A DNA stretch of 64,000 bases from assembly GCA_039519185.1 (NCBI GenBank), contig CM076847.1:23061251-23125250 (forward strand), in the 5' to 3' direction. Shown in pieces: positions 23,637 through 32,638 of this stretch; position 1 is the first letter of the stretch, and each line of letters opens with the position of its first letter. The notes beneath the pieces are model-generated. The model ran no database searches. It saw only the letters and a list, made by a program, of their open reading frames with translations, and had not been told where the DNA came from. The position numbers and the translations under genes were made by a program. Origin of the DNA: Astragalus membranaceus. Its lineage: Eukaryota; Streptophyta; Magnoliopsida; Fabales; Fabaceae.

Positions 23637-23747
23637 TATAGTACTAGTTTGAAGTAAATGTAGCATCCCTTTTTGGATGTACTTAAAAATGATTTTTAAA
23701 CTCTGATATTTTTATTAGAAATTGCCGGGTAGAAATGGGGTGTTACA

Positions 23748-23859
23748 CGTCCCGTAGCAATTCTCACACACACACACAATTGTTTTGAGAACTTTTGAGA
23801 TTGTTGCCCGTCCCGTAGCAATTCTCACTCACACGCACAATTGTTTTGAGAACTTTATC
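23748..23859 (+). repeat. Ogre-like LTR remnant, left piece, with 61-bp direct repeat
   Basis: Sequence between elements B and C. CGTCCCGTAGCAATTCTCAC...TTTTGAGAACTTT occurs twice, starting at 23748 and 23809. It continues to the right of element C at 32644. Assignment to the Ogre-like LTR rests on this continuity. Confidence 0.5.
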
Positions 23860-24301
23860 TGTAACACCCCGGTATTTCTATTAATTAAAAATACCCAAGT
23901 GCACATTAGAACCACATCAGAGATATAAAATTCCTGCATAAATACTGAACACTGCAAAATAGTTTTCACTGGACAACAGCCAAGCAGTCTTAATACACAT
24001 AAGACCATAAAATTCAGCGAACTATCCTGCTCAGTATCATACAAGAAAGCGGAATGGAGGATAACATAACACTGATGTCATAGTGTTGTGATACATGGAC
24101 AACAGAAGGAAAATAAACTTAAACGTAAAACTAAGTCATCATCCATCTCTCGGGGCCACCTACTCGTGCCTCTGAGTTTTCTTCTGTCCCTATTTATCTG
24201 TAAAACAACAACATTTAAACAGTGAGATACAATCTCAGTGAGTTCTACCGAGACCCCTGCTAACTCTCTCGGTTCAGTTATTAGTTCTCTTATAGCTTAA
24301 C

Positions 24302-24502
24302 ACGACACCGACTGCAAAACATTGCTACTCCCGGAATGTCGTAAAATAAACAAAGTACGGCACCGACTGCAGAACATTGCTAATCCCGGTGTATCGTACA
24401 ACAAACAAAGTACGGCACCGACTGCAGAACATTGCTAATCCCGGTGTATCGTACAATAATCTTTAACATAACACCGACTGCGGAACATCGCTAATCCCGG
24501 TG
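24302..24502 (-). repeat. Hairpin array, LTR C left (4 units)
   Basis: On the plus strand the units lie at 24302-24342, 24355-24399, 24410-24454 and 24472-24502. The middle two fold with long arms: GTACG then CACCG pair with CGGTG then CGTAC. The first uses ACGACA/TGTCGT outside CCG/CGG. The core (minus strand CGGGATTAGCA...TGCAGTCGG) is that of A and E. Confidence 0.75.
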
Positions 24503-24902
24503 AACCCCCCTACCAATAGTACATTCTCCCATTGGCATGGAGCCTAGGGAAGGGGATCATGACTGCCCCGCCTAGTATGTTACACATGGGTCGTCACCCA
24601 ACTCGATATACTATATACGTATATCTACAATACTATGAACCCACGGTCCATCAAATCAGATAATCAATGAAACACTTTAATCCACATTTTATAAAATTCA
24701 AGTTCACACTCGCACTCTAGTTGACCACTTTTCGACACAATTTTCAACTTCGAAAGTATTTTATAAAACCCTTTTGAAACGTACGCAAAATCATGGCATA
24801 ATAAGCCTAATATCATTATAGAAGGGTTAGGAAAGGATTAGGAGAGGATTGGAATCGAAACGGAATCATTTAGGGCACTTTGAAAATTTTGGGCAGGACT
24901 AG

Positions 24903-25018
24903 GCGCACGGGTCGTGCCCCAGGACGCACGGGTCGTGCGCCCTGTTAGACATTTTTTCAACACTGAACCCGAACCAGGCGCACGGGTCGTGTGCCTGAGA
25001 CGCACGGGTCGTGCGCGT
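24903..25018 (-). repeat. GC-rich palindrome cluster, LTR C left
   Basis: Four GCACGGGTCGTGC-type dyads, one (CACGGGTCGTGTG) with altered arms. They occupy the same relative place as the cluster in LTR A. Confidence 0.7.
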
Positions 25019-25283
25019 TTGACAGCATTGCCAAAATGCCCTGTTTTAGGAAATTTTGCTTTCCGATCGATCCGAAACTCGCCCCGATCGATTCCTAACT
25101 CAAAAACAGACAATGGCAGACAATATACCAGTCCAATCAACATCAAACAATCAAGCAATTCAATCAAAAACTCAACGATTACGAATTTCGTTAAAACGCG
25201 ATATGTTTCAAAATAACGTTTTCGACTCAAACTCTTTCGAAAACAAGTCACACAATCTATTTCAAAACGGAATCAGCCTATAC

Positions 25284-25298
25284 GTGAGTAAAACTCAC
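25284..25298 (-). other. Donor-like GTGAGT in hairpin, LTR C left
   Basis: Minus strand GTGAG pairs with CTCAC. The acceptor-like TTTTACAG ends at 24198, giving a candidate 1,101-bp intron. Confidence 0.4.
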
Positions 25299-25959
25299 CC
25301 TTGAAGCAAGAGTCGTTGCCGAGCCGAAATCACCGAGATGTCAATATCACCGAATCGTTCCTAACTTCGTTCCGAGCTTCCAATCGCGTTCAATCCGCTC
25401 CTAGCTTCGATCTTAAACATAACCCAATCACCAACACAACCTATTAATCCTTGATTTCAACAATTTTCACACAAAACCCTCTAAATTTCGAAATCAAAAA
25501 GGGAGGGGAAAAATGGAGAGGATTCTTACCAAATTCTTGGGTTATGATGAGGGAGGGAAAATGATGGAGATGATGAATTTTGGAGGGTTGGGCTTCACTC
25601 CTCTTCTTCCTTTCTCTTCTTCTTTCCTCTTCTTCTTTCTCTTTTCCTTCTCTTCTTTTCTCTTCTTTTCTTCCTCTGTTTCTCTTCTCCCTCTCGTGGA
25701 CCTTTCTTTCTTTTCATTTAACACACACACACACACTTATATTTTATTAATAAATGAGTGGTAGCGTGGTCCAATTACCATATTGATCTTAATCCCTTAT
25801 TTCGATTCCAAAACTTCCTTGATCCGTACTATCCGGTTAACGATCTAATGTCATCCAATAAATAATTTTAGCACTCAATAATTTTACCAGTCGAGTACTA
25901 AATTATTTCTATTGGGTCAACATCCAAATAATTCGCCTAATTATTTTGAGGATGTTACA

Positions 25960-25972
25960 TTCTCCCCAACTT
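25960..25972 (-). other. Polypurine tract of element C
   Basis: Minus strand AAGTTGGGGAGAA immediately before the 3' LTR; primes plus-strand DNA synthesis. Confidence 0.85.
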
Positions 25973-26009
25973 GAAAGAATTTTGTCCTCAAAATTAGACA
26001 CAACATACC

Positions 26010-29000
26010 TCAAGAGAACAAATACGGATACCGAGTCCGCATATCGTCCTCCAACTCCCAAGTAGCTTCCTCGGCGGAGAAACCATCCCAAACCACCTTG
26101 ACAATGGGAATTGACTTTGTCCGTAGCGTCCTCTCGCCACGTTCCATGATGTAATTCGGACTAGGTTGGAAGGACAAGTCCGGTCGAAGGTCGATCGTTT
26201 CAAAATCTAACGGTTGACTAGGATCGGGAATGTACTTCCGCAGCTGAGACACATGGAATACATCATGCAGATTTGACAATGGTGGAGGCAAAGCAATACG
26301 GTATGCAAGAGGCCCTATTCGCTCGATAATTTGGAAGGGCCCAATATACCGAGGACTGAGTTTCTTCACCCGTAATGCCCTACCTGTGCCAATTGTCGGT
26401 GACAATTTCAAAAACACATGATCACCCGACTCAAACTCTAGCGGCCTTCTTCTTTTGTCGGCATAACTCTTTTGCCTACTTTGAGCGGCTTTCATTCTTT
26501 CCCTTATCTGGCGGATCTTTTCAGTAGTGTCATAAATCATCTCTGGTCCTAACAATCGGTTCTCACCTACTTCCCACCAACACAATGGAGTTCTACATCT
26601 CCTACCATATAAGGCTTCAAAAGGTGCCATTCCGATACTGGAATGATAACTGTTGTTGTAAGAGAATTCTACCAATGGAAGATGATCCTCCCATTTCTTC
26701 CCGTTATCGAGTACCGAAGCCCGAAGCATATCCTCTAATGTCTGGATAGTCCTCTCGGTCTGACCATCTGTCTGCGGGTGATAAGCGGTACTAAGAAGTA
26801 CTTTAGTCCCCATTGCTTCATTCAGAGCCTTCCAAAATCGAGAAGTGAATTTCGGATCTCGATCCGACACTATACTGGTAGGAACCCCATGTAACCTCAC
26901 TATGTTCTTTAAATACACCTCAGCTAACTTGGACACTTTACTGTTCGAACGAACCGGAATAAAATGAGCTGATTTAGTTAACCGATCCACAACTACCCAA
27001 ATGGAGTCGTTACCGGCTTGAGACCTTGGTAATGCCATTACAAAATCCATGGAAATGTCTTCCCACTTCCACACTGGCACGTCCAGTGACCGTAACAGAC
27101 CAGCAGGCTTCTGATGTTCGATTTTAACTCTCTGGCAAGTTAAGCATTGAGATACAAACTCAGCAATCTCTAATTTCATTCCATGCCACCAATACATCTG
27201 CTTTAAATCTCTATACATCTTGGTGGATCCGGGATGTACAGAAAATAAACTTCGGTGTGCTTCCTCTAGCACTTGCTTTTTAATACTCTCATCGTCGGGC
27301 ACACAGATCCTACCGTTGAAACAAATAACCCCATCACTATCCTCGGTAAAATCTGGCAACACTTTCTGTGATTGTAGTTTCACATCAACTCCCTGTGCTA
27401 AGCGAATAGAATCCCTTATGGAACTAGAGATCCTCATGTGGCTCAACACCAACCGGTTCCTTTTTGGCTTTGAATCCACATTTAAGTCCCGGAAAGACTC
27501 CAACAATTCCATTTCATGGATCATTAATCCTGCTATATGAATGGATTTCCTACTTAGTGCATCGGCTACAACATTAGCTTTTCCCGGATGATACTTCAAT
27601 TCGAAGTCATAATCCTTCAGAAACTCCACCCATCTTCTCTGCCTGTTATTCAACTCCTTCTGGTCAAACAAATATTTCAAGCTTTTATGATCACTTAAGA
27701 CTTCAAAACGAGACCCATACAGGTAATGTCTCCAAATCTTCAATGCGTACACAATAGCTGCCAACTCCAAATCATGAGTCGGATAATTTTCTTCATGAGT
27801 CTTCAACTGTCTGGAGGCATAAGCTACAACTTGTTGGTTCTGCATGAGAACACACCCCAAACCCTTTCCAGAAGCATCGCTGTAAATTTGAAAATCCAAA
27901 GACGGATCTGGAAGAATTAGGATTGGAGCAGAGGTCAACCTAACCTTCAACTCTTGAAAACATTCCTCACAATCGGCATTCCATATAAACGGTTGGGCCT
28001 TGCGAGTCAACCGAGTAAGTGGAAGAACCAATTGTGAAAAACCTTGGATAAACCTCCTGTAGTAACCAGCTAGACCCAAGAAACTTCTTATTTCGGTAAC
28101 AGATGTTGGTCTTTCCCAGTTCAATACAGCTTCCACCTTACTGGGATCCACAGCAACTCCCGATTGGGAAATCACGTGCCCCAAAAACTTTACTTCCGAC
28201 ATCCAGAAGTCACACTTCGACGGTTTGGCATACAATTTCTTTTCTCGGAGTACGTTCAGAACAATGCGGAGATGTTGAACATGGTCCTCAATGGTCTTAG
28301 AGTACACCAAGATATCATCAATAAAAACTACCACAAATTGATCCAGGTACGTGTGAAACACTCGGTTCATGTAATCCATGAATACCGCTGGAGCATTAGT
28401 CAAACCGAAGGGCATCACTACGAACTCGTAATGTCCATACCTCGTACGGAAAGCTGTCTTCGGAATATCTAAGGCTCGTACCTTTATTTGATGATAGCCC
28501 GACCTCAGATCAATTTTTGAAAACACCACAGCACCTCTAAGTTGGTCGAGCAAATCGTCTATCCTTGGCAAGGGATATTTATTCTTGATTTTTACTTTAT
28601 TCAATTGTCGATAATCTATGCACAACCTCATGCTACCATCCTTCTTTTTGACTAGCAACACCGGAGCACCCCATGGAGAAGCACTCGGTCGGATAAACCT
28701 TTTCGATATCAATTCCTCAAGTTGAGACTTCAGTTCCTTCAACTCTAAAGGAGACATTCTATAAGGAGCAATGGATATTGATCCTGTACCAGGAATCAAT
28801 TCTATTGAGAATTCTACCTCTCGGTCAGGAGGTAAGGATGAAACTTCTTCTGGAAAGACATCTAGAAATTCATTTACCACTTGCACAGATGACAAATCTA
28901 AACCCGTTTCAGTAGATGCAGATAACATAATAAGAATAGCTTCCGCACCTTGGAATATTGACTGGCTTGCTTCGGTGTAAGAGATCGTCGCTTCAGAATC

Positions 29001-30461
29001 TGCCTGTGTCAATCCTACGGATTCGGAGGCGAAGCTAAAAGTTCGATCGGCACAGTTGATTGTTACATGATTTTCAGCCATCCAATTCATACCCAGAACA
29101 ATGTCCATACTTCTCATAGGCAAGCAAATAAATTTCACAACAAACTGTCTGTCGCCTATGACAAGTAGGCAATTTTCACATAATGATTGGGTCTGGACAC
29201 GACCCCTGGCAGCAGTTAAAATAGTTATCGGTTCGGATAGCTCAGACAATGCTAATCCCAACCGATCCACACATGCTTGCGAGATAAAACAGTGAGTTGC
29301 ACCAGAATCATATAAAATATTGATTGAATTATTAAAAAGAGATCCCGTACCCCTTAGAAGATTATCCGTAGGTGTGATGGTTCGAGCATCGAGTGTGTTG
29401 ATCCGCCCCTGACCAGGAGCATTTGGTGCCCTTTGGGAGTTCTTCTTTGTTGGGCACTGATTTGCATAGTGACCTTCCTCATTACAGACATAGCATCTAT
29501 CGGATCGTTGTGCACAACTGCCGTGGTGATACCTTCCGCACTTAAAACAATTCCTAAACTTCATTTGATCGGCCGTTTGCACCTGCTTTCCTTTATAATT
29601 ACCACTCTTGCCCGAGTCATGCTTGGGACCCATCGGAGAACTAGATGACCCAGTGTTCCTCTTGCTCTGATGGAATGCCTTTCTGCTTGCATACAACCTT
29701 GACAAATCACTTTCGGCGATATAGGCTTGTTGTACCATGGCTGCATAGTTGGTCCTTGGAAAAGAACTAAGACTTTGAGCAATATCCTCTCTCAACCCAT
29801 ATTTGTACCTGTCAGTTTTCCACTGGTCATTGGGGGCATATCCAGCTAGACCGAAGAATTGATACAACTCTTCAAATTTAGCCGTGTATTGGCCCACGGT
29901 CAAGCCTCCTTGTGTAAGAGCCAAAAACTCATTTTCCTTATCAAGCCTCATAGCCGTGGGGAAGAATTGTTCCAAAAATGATGTTCGGAAATTTTCCCAA
30001 GTCGGGGGAGTTCCCATTGTCTCCATCATGGCCCTAGCATTTGTCCACCAGTTATTGGCCTCTCCCTTCAACATATGGGATGCCAACCTCAACTTATCTT
30101 CATCGGTCACTTGCATTGTTACAAAGATCTTTTCAATGTCATCCAGCCAATGTTGTGCTCTCATGACATCCGGCCCACCTCTGAACTCGGCGGGTTTCAT
30201 TTTCAGGAACTCTGTGAAAATTCTCCTTGGGTTCACTTGTGGCTCTGGAGCTTGATGCTGCTGAGCATTTTGCTGTTGGATTTGTTGCTGCTGATGCATA
30301 AGCATCATGTCTTGCATCATTTTCTGCTGGTTCTCAATGACATTCTGCATCCACTCAAAATTTGGATCAACAGGAGGAGGAACGCCTCTACCTCTTCTGG
30401 CCATGATTCTGCGAAATATGCACAAAGTATTAAGTTGATCAAGCTCAATGTCTAATAGCAT
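26010..30461 (-). CDS. gag-pol: Gag-pol polyprotein of element C (chromovirus, Tekay/Del type)
   Basis: A single open frame of 1,483 codons with every domain of a Ty3/gypsy chromovirus. A gag core spans about 85-205. Zinc knuckles follow, the clear one CYVCNEEGHYANQC at 323-336. Protease DSGA is at 385. RT has its catalytic FIDD at 713-716. RNase H has SDASG at 861 and its SDHKS aspartate at 923. Integrase has the HHCC zinc site (H1069, H1076, C1106, C1109) and the DDE triad D1139, D1200 and E1236. A chromodomain-like tail occupies about 1425-1483. The polyprotein would form virus-like particles, copy the RNA into DNA and insert it, the tail guiding it to chromatin. A second ATG at 30404 (AATCATGGCC; protein starts MARRGRG) has better context and may be the true start; the upstream 19 residues are however conserved in element D. 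No stop or frameshift was seen. Confidence 0.96.
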   Translation of the reverse strand: MLLDIELDQLNTLCIFRRIMARRGRGVPPPVDPNFEWMQNVIENQQKMMQDMMLMHQQQQIQQQNAQQHQAPEPQVNPRRIFTEFLKMKPAEFRGGPDVMRAQHWLDDIEKIFVTMQVTDEDKLRLASHMLKGEANNWWTNARAMMETMGTPPTWENFRTSFLEQFFPTAMRLDKENEFLALTQGGLTVGQYTAKFEELYQFFGLAGYAPNDQWKTDRYKYGLREDIAQSLSSFPRTNYAAMVQQAYIAESDLSRLYASRKAFHQSKRNTGSSSSPMGPKHDSGKSGNYKGKQVQTADQMKFRNCFKCGRYHHGSCAQRSDRCYVCNEEGHYANQCPTKKNSQRAPNAPGQGRINTLDARTITPTDNLLRGTGSLFNNSINILYDSGATHCFISQACVDRLGLALSELSEPITILTAARGRVQTQSLCENCLLVIGDRQFVVKFICLPMRSMDIVLGMNWMAENHVTINCADRTFSFASESVGLTQADSEATISYTEASQSIFQGAEAILIMLSASTETGLDLSSVQVVNEFLDVFPEEVSSLPPDREVEFSIELIPGTGSISIAPYRMSPLELKELKSQLEELISKRFIRPSASPWGAPVLLVKKKDGSMRLCIDYRQLNKVKIKNKYPLPRIDDLLDQLRGAVVFSKIDLRSGYHQIKVRALDIPKTAFRTRYGHYEFVVMPFGLTNAPAVFMDYMNRVFHTYLDQFVVVFIDDILVYSKTIEDHVQHLRIVLNVLREKKLYAKPSKCDFWMSEVKFLGHVISQSGVAVDPSKVEAVLNWERPTSVTEIRSFLGLAGYYRRFIQGFSQLVLPLTRLTRKAQPFIWNADCEECFQELKVRLTSAPILILPDPSLDFQIYSDASGKGLGCVLMQNQQVVAYASRQLKTHEENYPTHDLELAAIVYALKIWRHYLYGSRFEVLSDHKSLKYLFDQKELNNRQRRWVEFLKDYDFELKYHPGKANVVADALSRKSIHIAGLMIHEMELLESFRDLNVDSKPKRNRLVLSHMRISSSIRDSIRLAQGVDVKLQSQKVLPDFTEDSDGVICFNGRICVPDDESIKKQVLEEAHRSLFSVHPGSTKMYRDLKQMYWWHGMKLEIAEFVSQCLTCQRVKIEHQKPAGLLRSLDVPVWKWEDISMDFVMALPRSQAGNDSIWVVVDRLTKSAHFIPVRSNSKVSKLAEVYLKNIVRLHGVPTSIVSDRDPKFTSRFWKALNEAMGTKVLLSTAYHPQTDGQTERTIQTLEDMLRASVLDNGKKWEDHLPLVEFSYNNSYHSSIGMAPFEALYGRRCRTPLCWWEVGENRLLGPEMIYDTTEKIRQIRERMKAAQSRQKSYADKRRRPLEFESGDHVFLKLSPTIGTGRALRVKKLSPRYIGPFQIIERIGPLAYRIALPPPLSNLHDVFHVSQLRKYIPDPSQPLDFETIDLRPDLSFQPSPNYIMERGERTLRTKSIPIVKVVWDGFSAEEATWELEDDMRTRYPYLFS

Positions 30462-30524
30462 ACTAAGAAAATCACGACTGGAAAAAGCAAAGACCCTATA
30501 AGCTAAGTCCGACTAGGTCGAACC

Positions 30525-30536
30525 GCTCTGATACCA
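30525..30536 (-). other. Primer-binding site of element C
   Basis: Minus strand TGGTATCAGAGC, two bases from the 5' LTR; initiator tRNA-Met type. Confidence 0.92.
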
Positions 30537-30980
30537 ACTGTAACACCCCGGTATTTCTATTTATTAAAAATACCCAAGTGCACATTAGAACCACATCAGA
30601 GATATAAAATTCCTGCATAAATACTGAACACTGCAAAATAGTTTTCACTGGACAACAGCCAAGCAGTCTTAATACACATAAGACCATAAAATTCAGCGAA
30701 CTATCCTGCTCAGTATCATACAAGAAAGCGGAATGGAGGATAACATAACACTGATGTCATAGTGTTGTGATACATGGACAACAGAAGGAAAATAAACTTA
30801 AACGTAAAACTAAGTCATCATCCATCTCTCGGGGCCACCTACTCGTGCCTCTGAGTTTTCTTCTGTCCCTGTTTATCTGTAAAACAACAACATTTAAACA
30901 GTGAGATACAATCTCAGTGAGTTCTACCGAGACCCCTGCTAACTCTCTCGGTTCAGTTATTAGTTCTCTTATAGCTTAAC

Positions 30981-31181
30981 ACGACACCGACTGCAAAACA
31001 TTGCTACTCCCGGAATATCGTAAAATAAACAAAGTACGGCACCGACTGCAGAACATTGCTAATCCCGGTGTATCGTACAACAAACAAAGTACGGCACCGA
31101 CTGCAGAACATTGCTAATCCCGGTGTATCGTACAATAATCTTTAACATAACACCGACTGCGGAACATCGCTAATCCCGGTG
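30981..31181 (-). repeat. Hairpin array, LTR C right (4 units)
   Basis: Copy of the left array. The first unit has one change (AATATCGT for AATGTCGT) that breaks one outer pair. Confidence 0.72.
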
Positions 31182-31962
31182 AACCCCCCTACCAATAGTA
31201 CATTCTCCCATTGGCATGGAGCCTAGGGAAGGGGATCATGACTGCCCCGCCTAGTATGTTACACATGGGTCGTCACCGAACTCGATATACTATATACGTA
31301 TATCTACAATACTATGAACCCACGGTCCATCAAATCAGATAATCAATGAAACACTTTAATCCGCATTTTATAAAATTCAAGTTCACACTCGCACTCTAGT
31401 TGACCACTTTTCGACACAATTTTCAACTTCGAAAGTATTTTATAAAACCCTTTTGAAACGTACGCAAAATCATGGCATAATAAGCCTAATATCATTATAG
31501 AAGGGTTAGGAAAGGATTAGGAGAGGATTGGAATCGAAACGGAATCATTTAGGGCACTTTGAAAATTTTGGGCAGGACTAGGCGCACGGGTCGTGCCCCA
31601 GGACGCACGGGTCGTGCGCCCTGTTAGACATTTTTTCAACACTGAACCCGAACCAGGCGCACGGGTCGTGTGCCTGAGACGCACGGGTCGTGCGCGTTTG
31701 ACAGCATTGCCAAAATGCCCTGTTTTAGGAAATTTTGCTTTCCGATCGATCCGAAACTCGCCCCGATCGATTCCTAACTCAAAAACAGACAATGGCAGAC
31801 AATATACCAGTCCAATCAACATCAAACAATCAAGCAATTCAATCAAAAACTCAACGATTACGAATTTCGTTAAAACGCGATATGTTTCAAAATAACGTTT
31901 TCGACTCAAACTCTTTCGAAAACAAGTCACACAATCTATTTCAAAACGGAATCAGCCTATAC

Positions 31963-31977
31963 GTGAGTAAAACTCAC
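31963..31977 (-). other. Donor-like GTGAGT in hairpin, LTR C right
   Basis: As in the left LTR. The acceptor-like TTTACAG ends at 30877. This copy lies in the 5' LTR and would be the transcribed leader. Confidence 0.4.
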
Positions 31978-32638
31978 CCTTGAAGCGAGAGTCGTTGCCG
32001 AGCCGAAATCACCGAGATGTCAAAATCACCGAATCGTTCCTAACTTCGTTCCGAGCTTCCAATCGCGTTCAATCCGCTCCTAGCTTCGATCTTAAACATA
32101 ACCCAATCACCAACACAACCTATTAATCCTTGATTTCAACAATTTTCACACAAAACCCTCTAAATTTCGAAATCAAAAAGGGAGGGGAAAAATGGAGAGG
32201 ATTCTTACCAAATTCTTGGGTTATGATGAGGGAGGGAAAATGATGGAGATGATGAATTTTGGAGGGTTGGGCTTCACTCCTCTTCTTCCTTTCTCTTCTT
32301 CTTTCCTCTTCTTCTTTCTCTTTTCCTTCTCTTCTTTTCTCTTCTTTTCTTCCTCTGTTTCTCTTCTCCCTCTCGTGGACCTTTCTTTCTTTTCATTTAA
32401 CACACACACACACACTTATATTTTATTAATAAATGAGTGGTAGCGTGGTCCAATTACCATATTGATCTTAATCCCTTATTTCGATTCCAAAACTTCCTTG
32501 ATCCGTACTATCCGGTTAACGATCTAATGTCATCCAATAAATAATTTTAGCACTCAATAATTTTACCAGTCGAGTACTAAATTATTTCTATTGGGTCAAC
32601 ATCCAAATAATTCGCCTAATTATTTTGAGGATGTTACA

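Larger units (their letters stand above)
21716..23647 (+). mobile_element. Non-autonomous Helitron inserted in LTR B2
   Basis: Starts TCTACTATAG and ends GTACTAG, flanked by A on the left and T on the right, the A^T target of Helitrons with no target duplication. A 7-bp stem CCCGTGC/GCACGGG with loop GGAT (23619-23636) sits 7 bases before the terminal CTAG, as expected for plant Helitrons. The sister LTR gives the empty site: GTTGATTTGAAG at about 16921-16932 matches the two flanks joined exactly. No Rep/helicase coding is present, so it is non-autonomous. The inside is AT-rich with many short direct repeats. Confidence 0.93.
14576..23747 (+). mobile_element. Element B: large non-coding LTR retrotransposon (LARD-like)
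   Basis: LTRs run TGTAACTCCC to GGTGTTACA. The 5' LTR is interrupted by element A, so its first ~115 bp lie left of the window. The 2.2-kb internal region has an initiator tRNA-Met primer-binding site and a polypurine tract but no gag or pol that I can recognise, fitting a large retrotransposon derivative moved by proteins supplied in trans. The two LTRs differ more than those of A or C (several indels and substitutions), so B is older. The 3' LTR contains a Helitron. Confidence 0.88.
19197..23747 (+). repeat. LTR B2 (3' LTR, carrying a Helitron)
   Basis: TGTAACTCCC to TGTTACA. Without the Helitron at 21716-23647 it is about 2.6 kb and aligns with LTR B1 along its length. The stretch at 19308-19312 (TTAAC) is the uninterrupted counterpart of the site where element A sits in LTR B1. 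A segment near 21560-21590 differs from B1 by a small rearrangement. Confidence 0.9.
23860..25959 (-). repeat. LTR C, left (3' LTR of the minus-strand element)
   Basis: Plus strand reads TGTAACACCCC to GGATGTTACA. It holds a hairpin array at 24302-24502, hairpins at 24233-24283, a conserved block near 24540-24625, GC-rich palindromes at 24903-25018, a donor-like hairpin at 25284-25298 and a CT-rich stretch at 25600-25720. Confidence 0.96.
23860..32638 (-). mobile_element. Element C: complete Tekay/Del-like Ty3/gypsy chromovirus
   Basis: 8,779 bp with two 2,100-bp LTRs, primer-binding site, polypurine tract and one long gag-pol frame. It is flanked by the perfect 5-bp target duplication TTATC (23855-23859 and 32639-32643). 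By eye the LTRs differ at about eight positions (~0.4%), so insertion is recent: on the order of 0.1-0.2 million years if a grass-type rate of 1.3e-8 per site per year applied. It is the only element in the window that looks able to move itself. Confidence 0.96.
30539..32638 (-). repeat. LTR C, right (5' LTR of the minus-strand element)
   Basis: 2,100 bp, same length as the left LTR and nearly identical. Differences seen include ATTTATT for ATTAATT near the end and single substitutions elsewhere. Confidence 0.96.

Noticed and set aside
25513..25764. Phenylalanine/serine-rich small protein in LTR C
   Set aside because: CT-rich tract translation, duplicated at 32192 only because it is in both LTRs.
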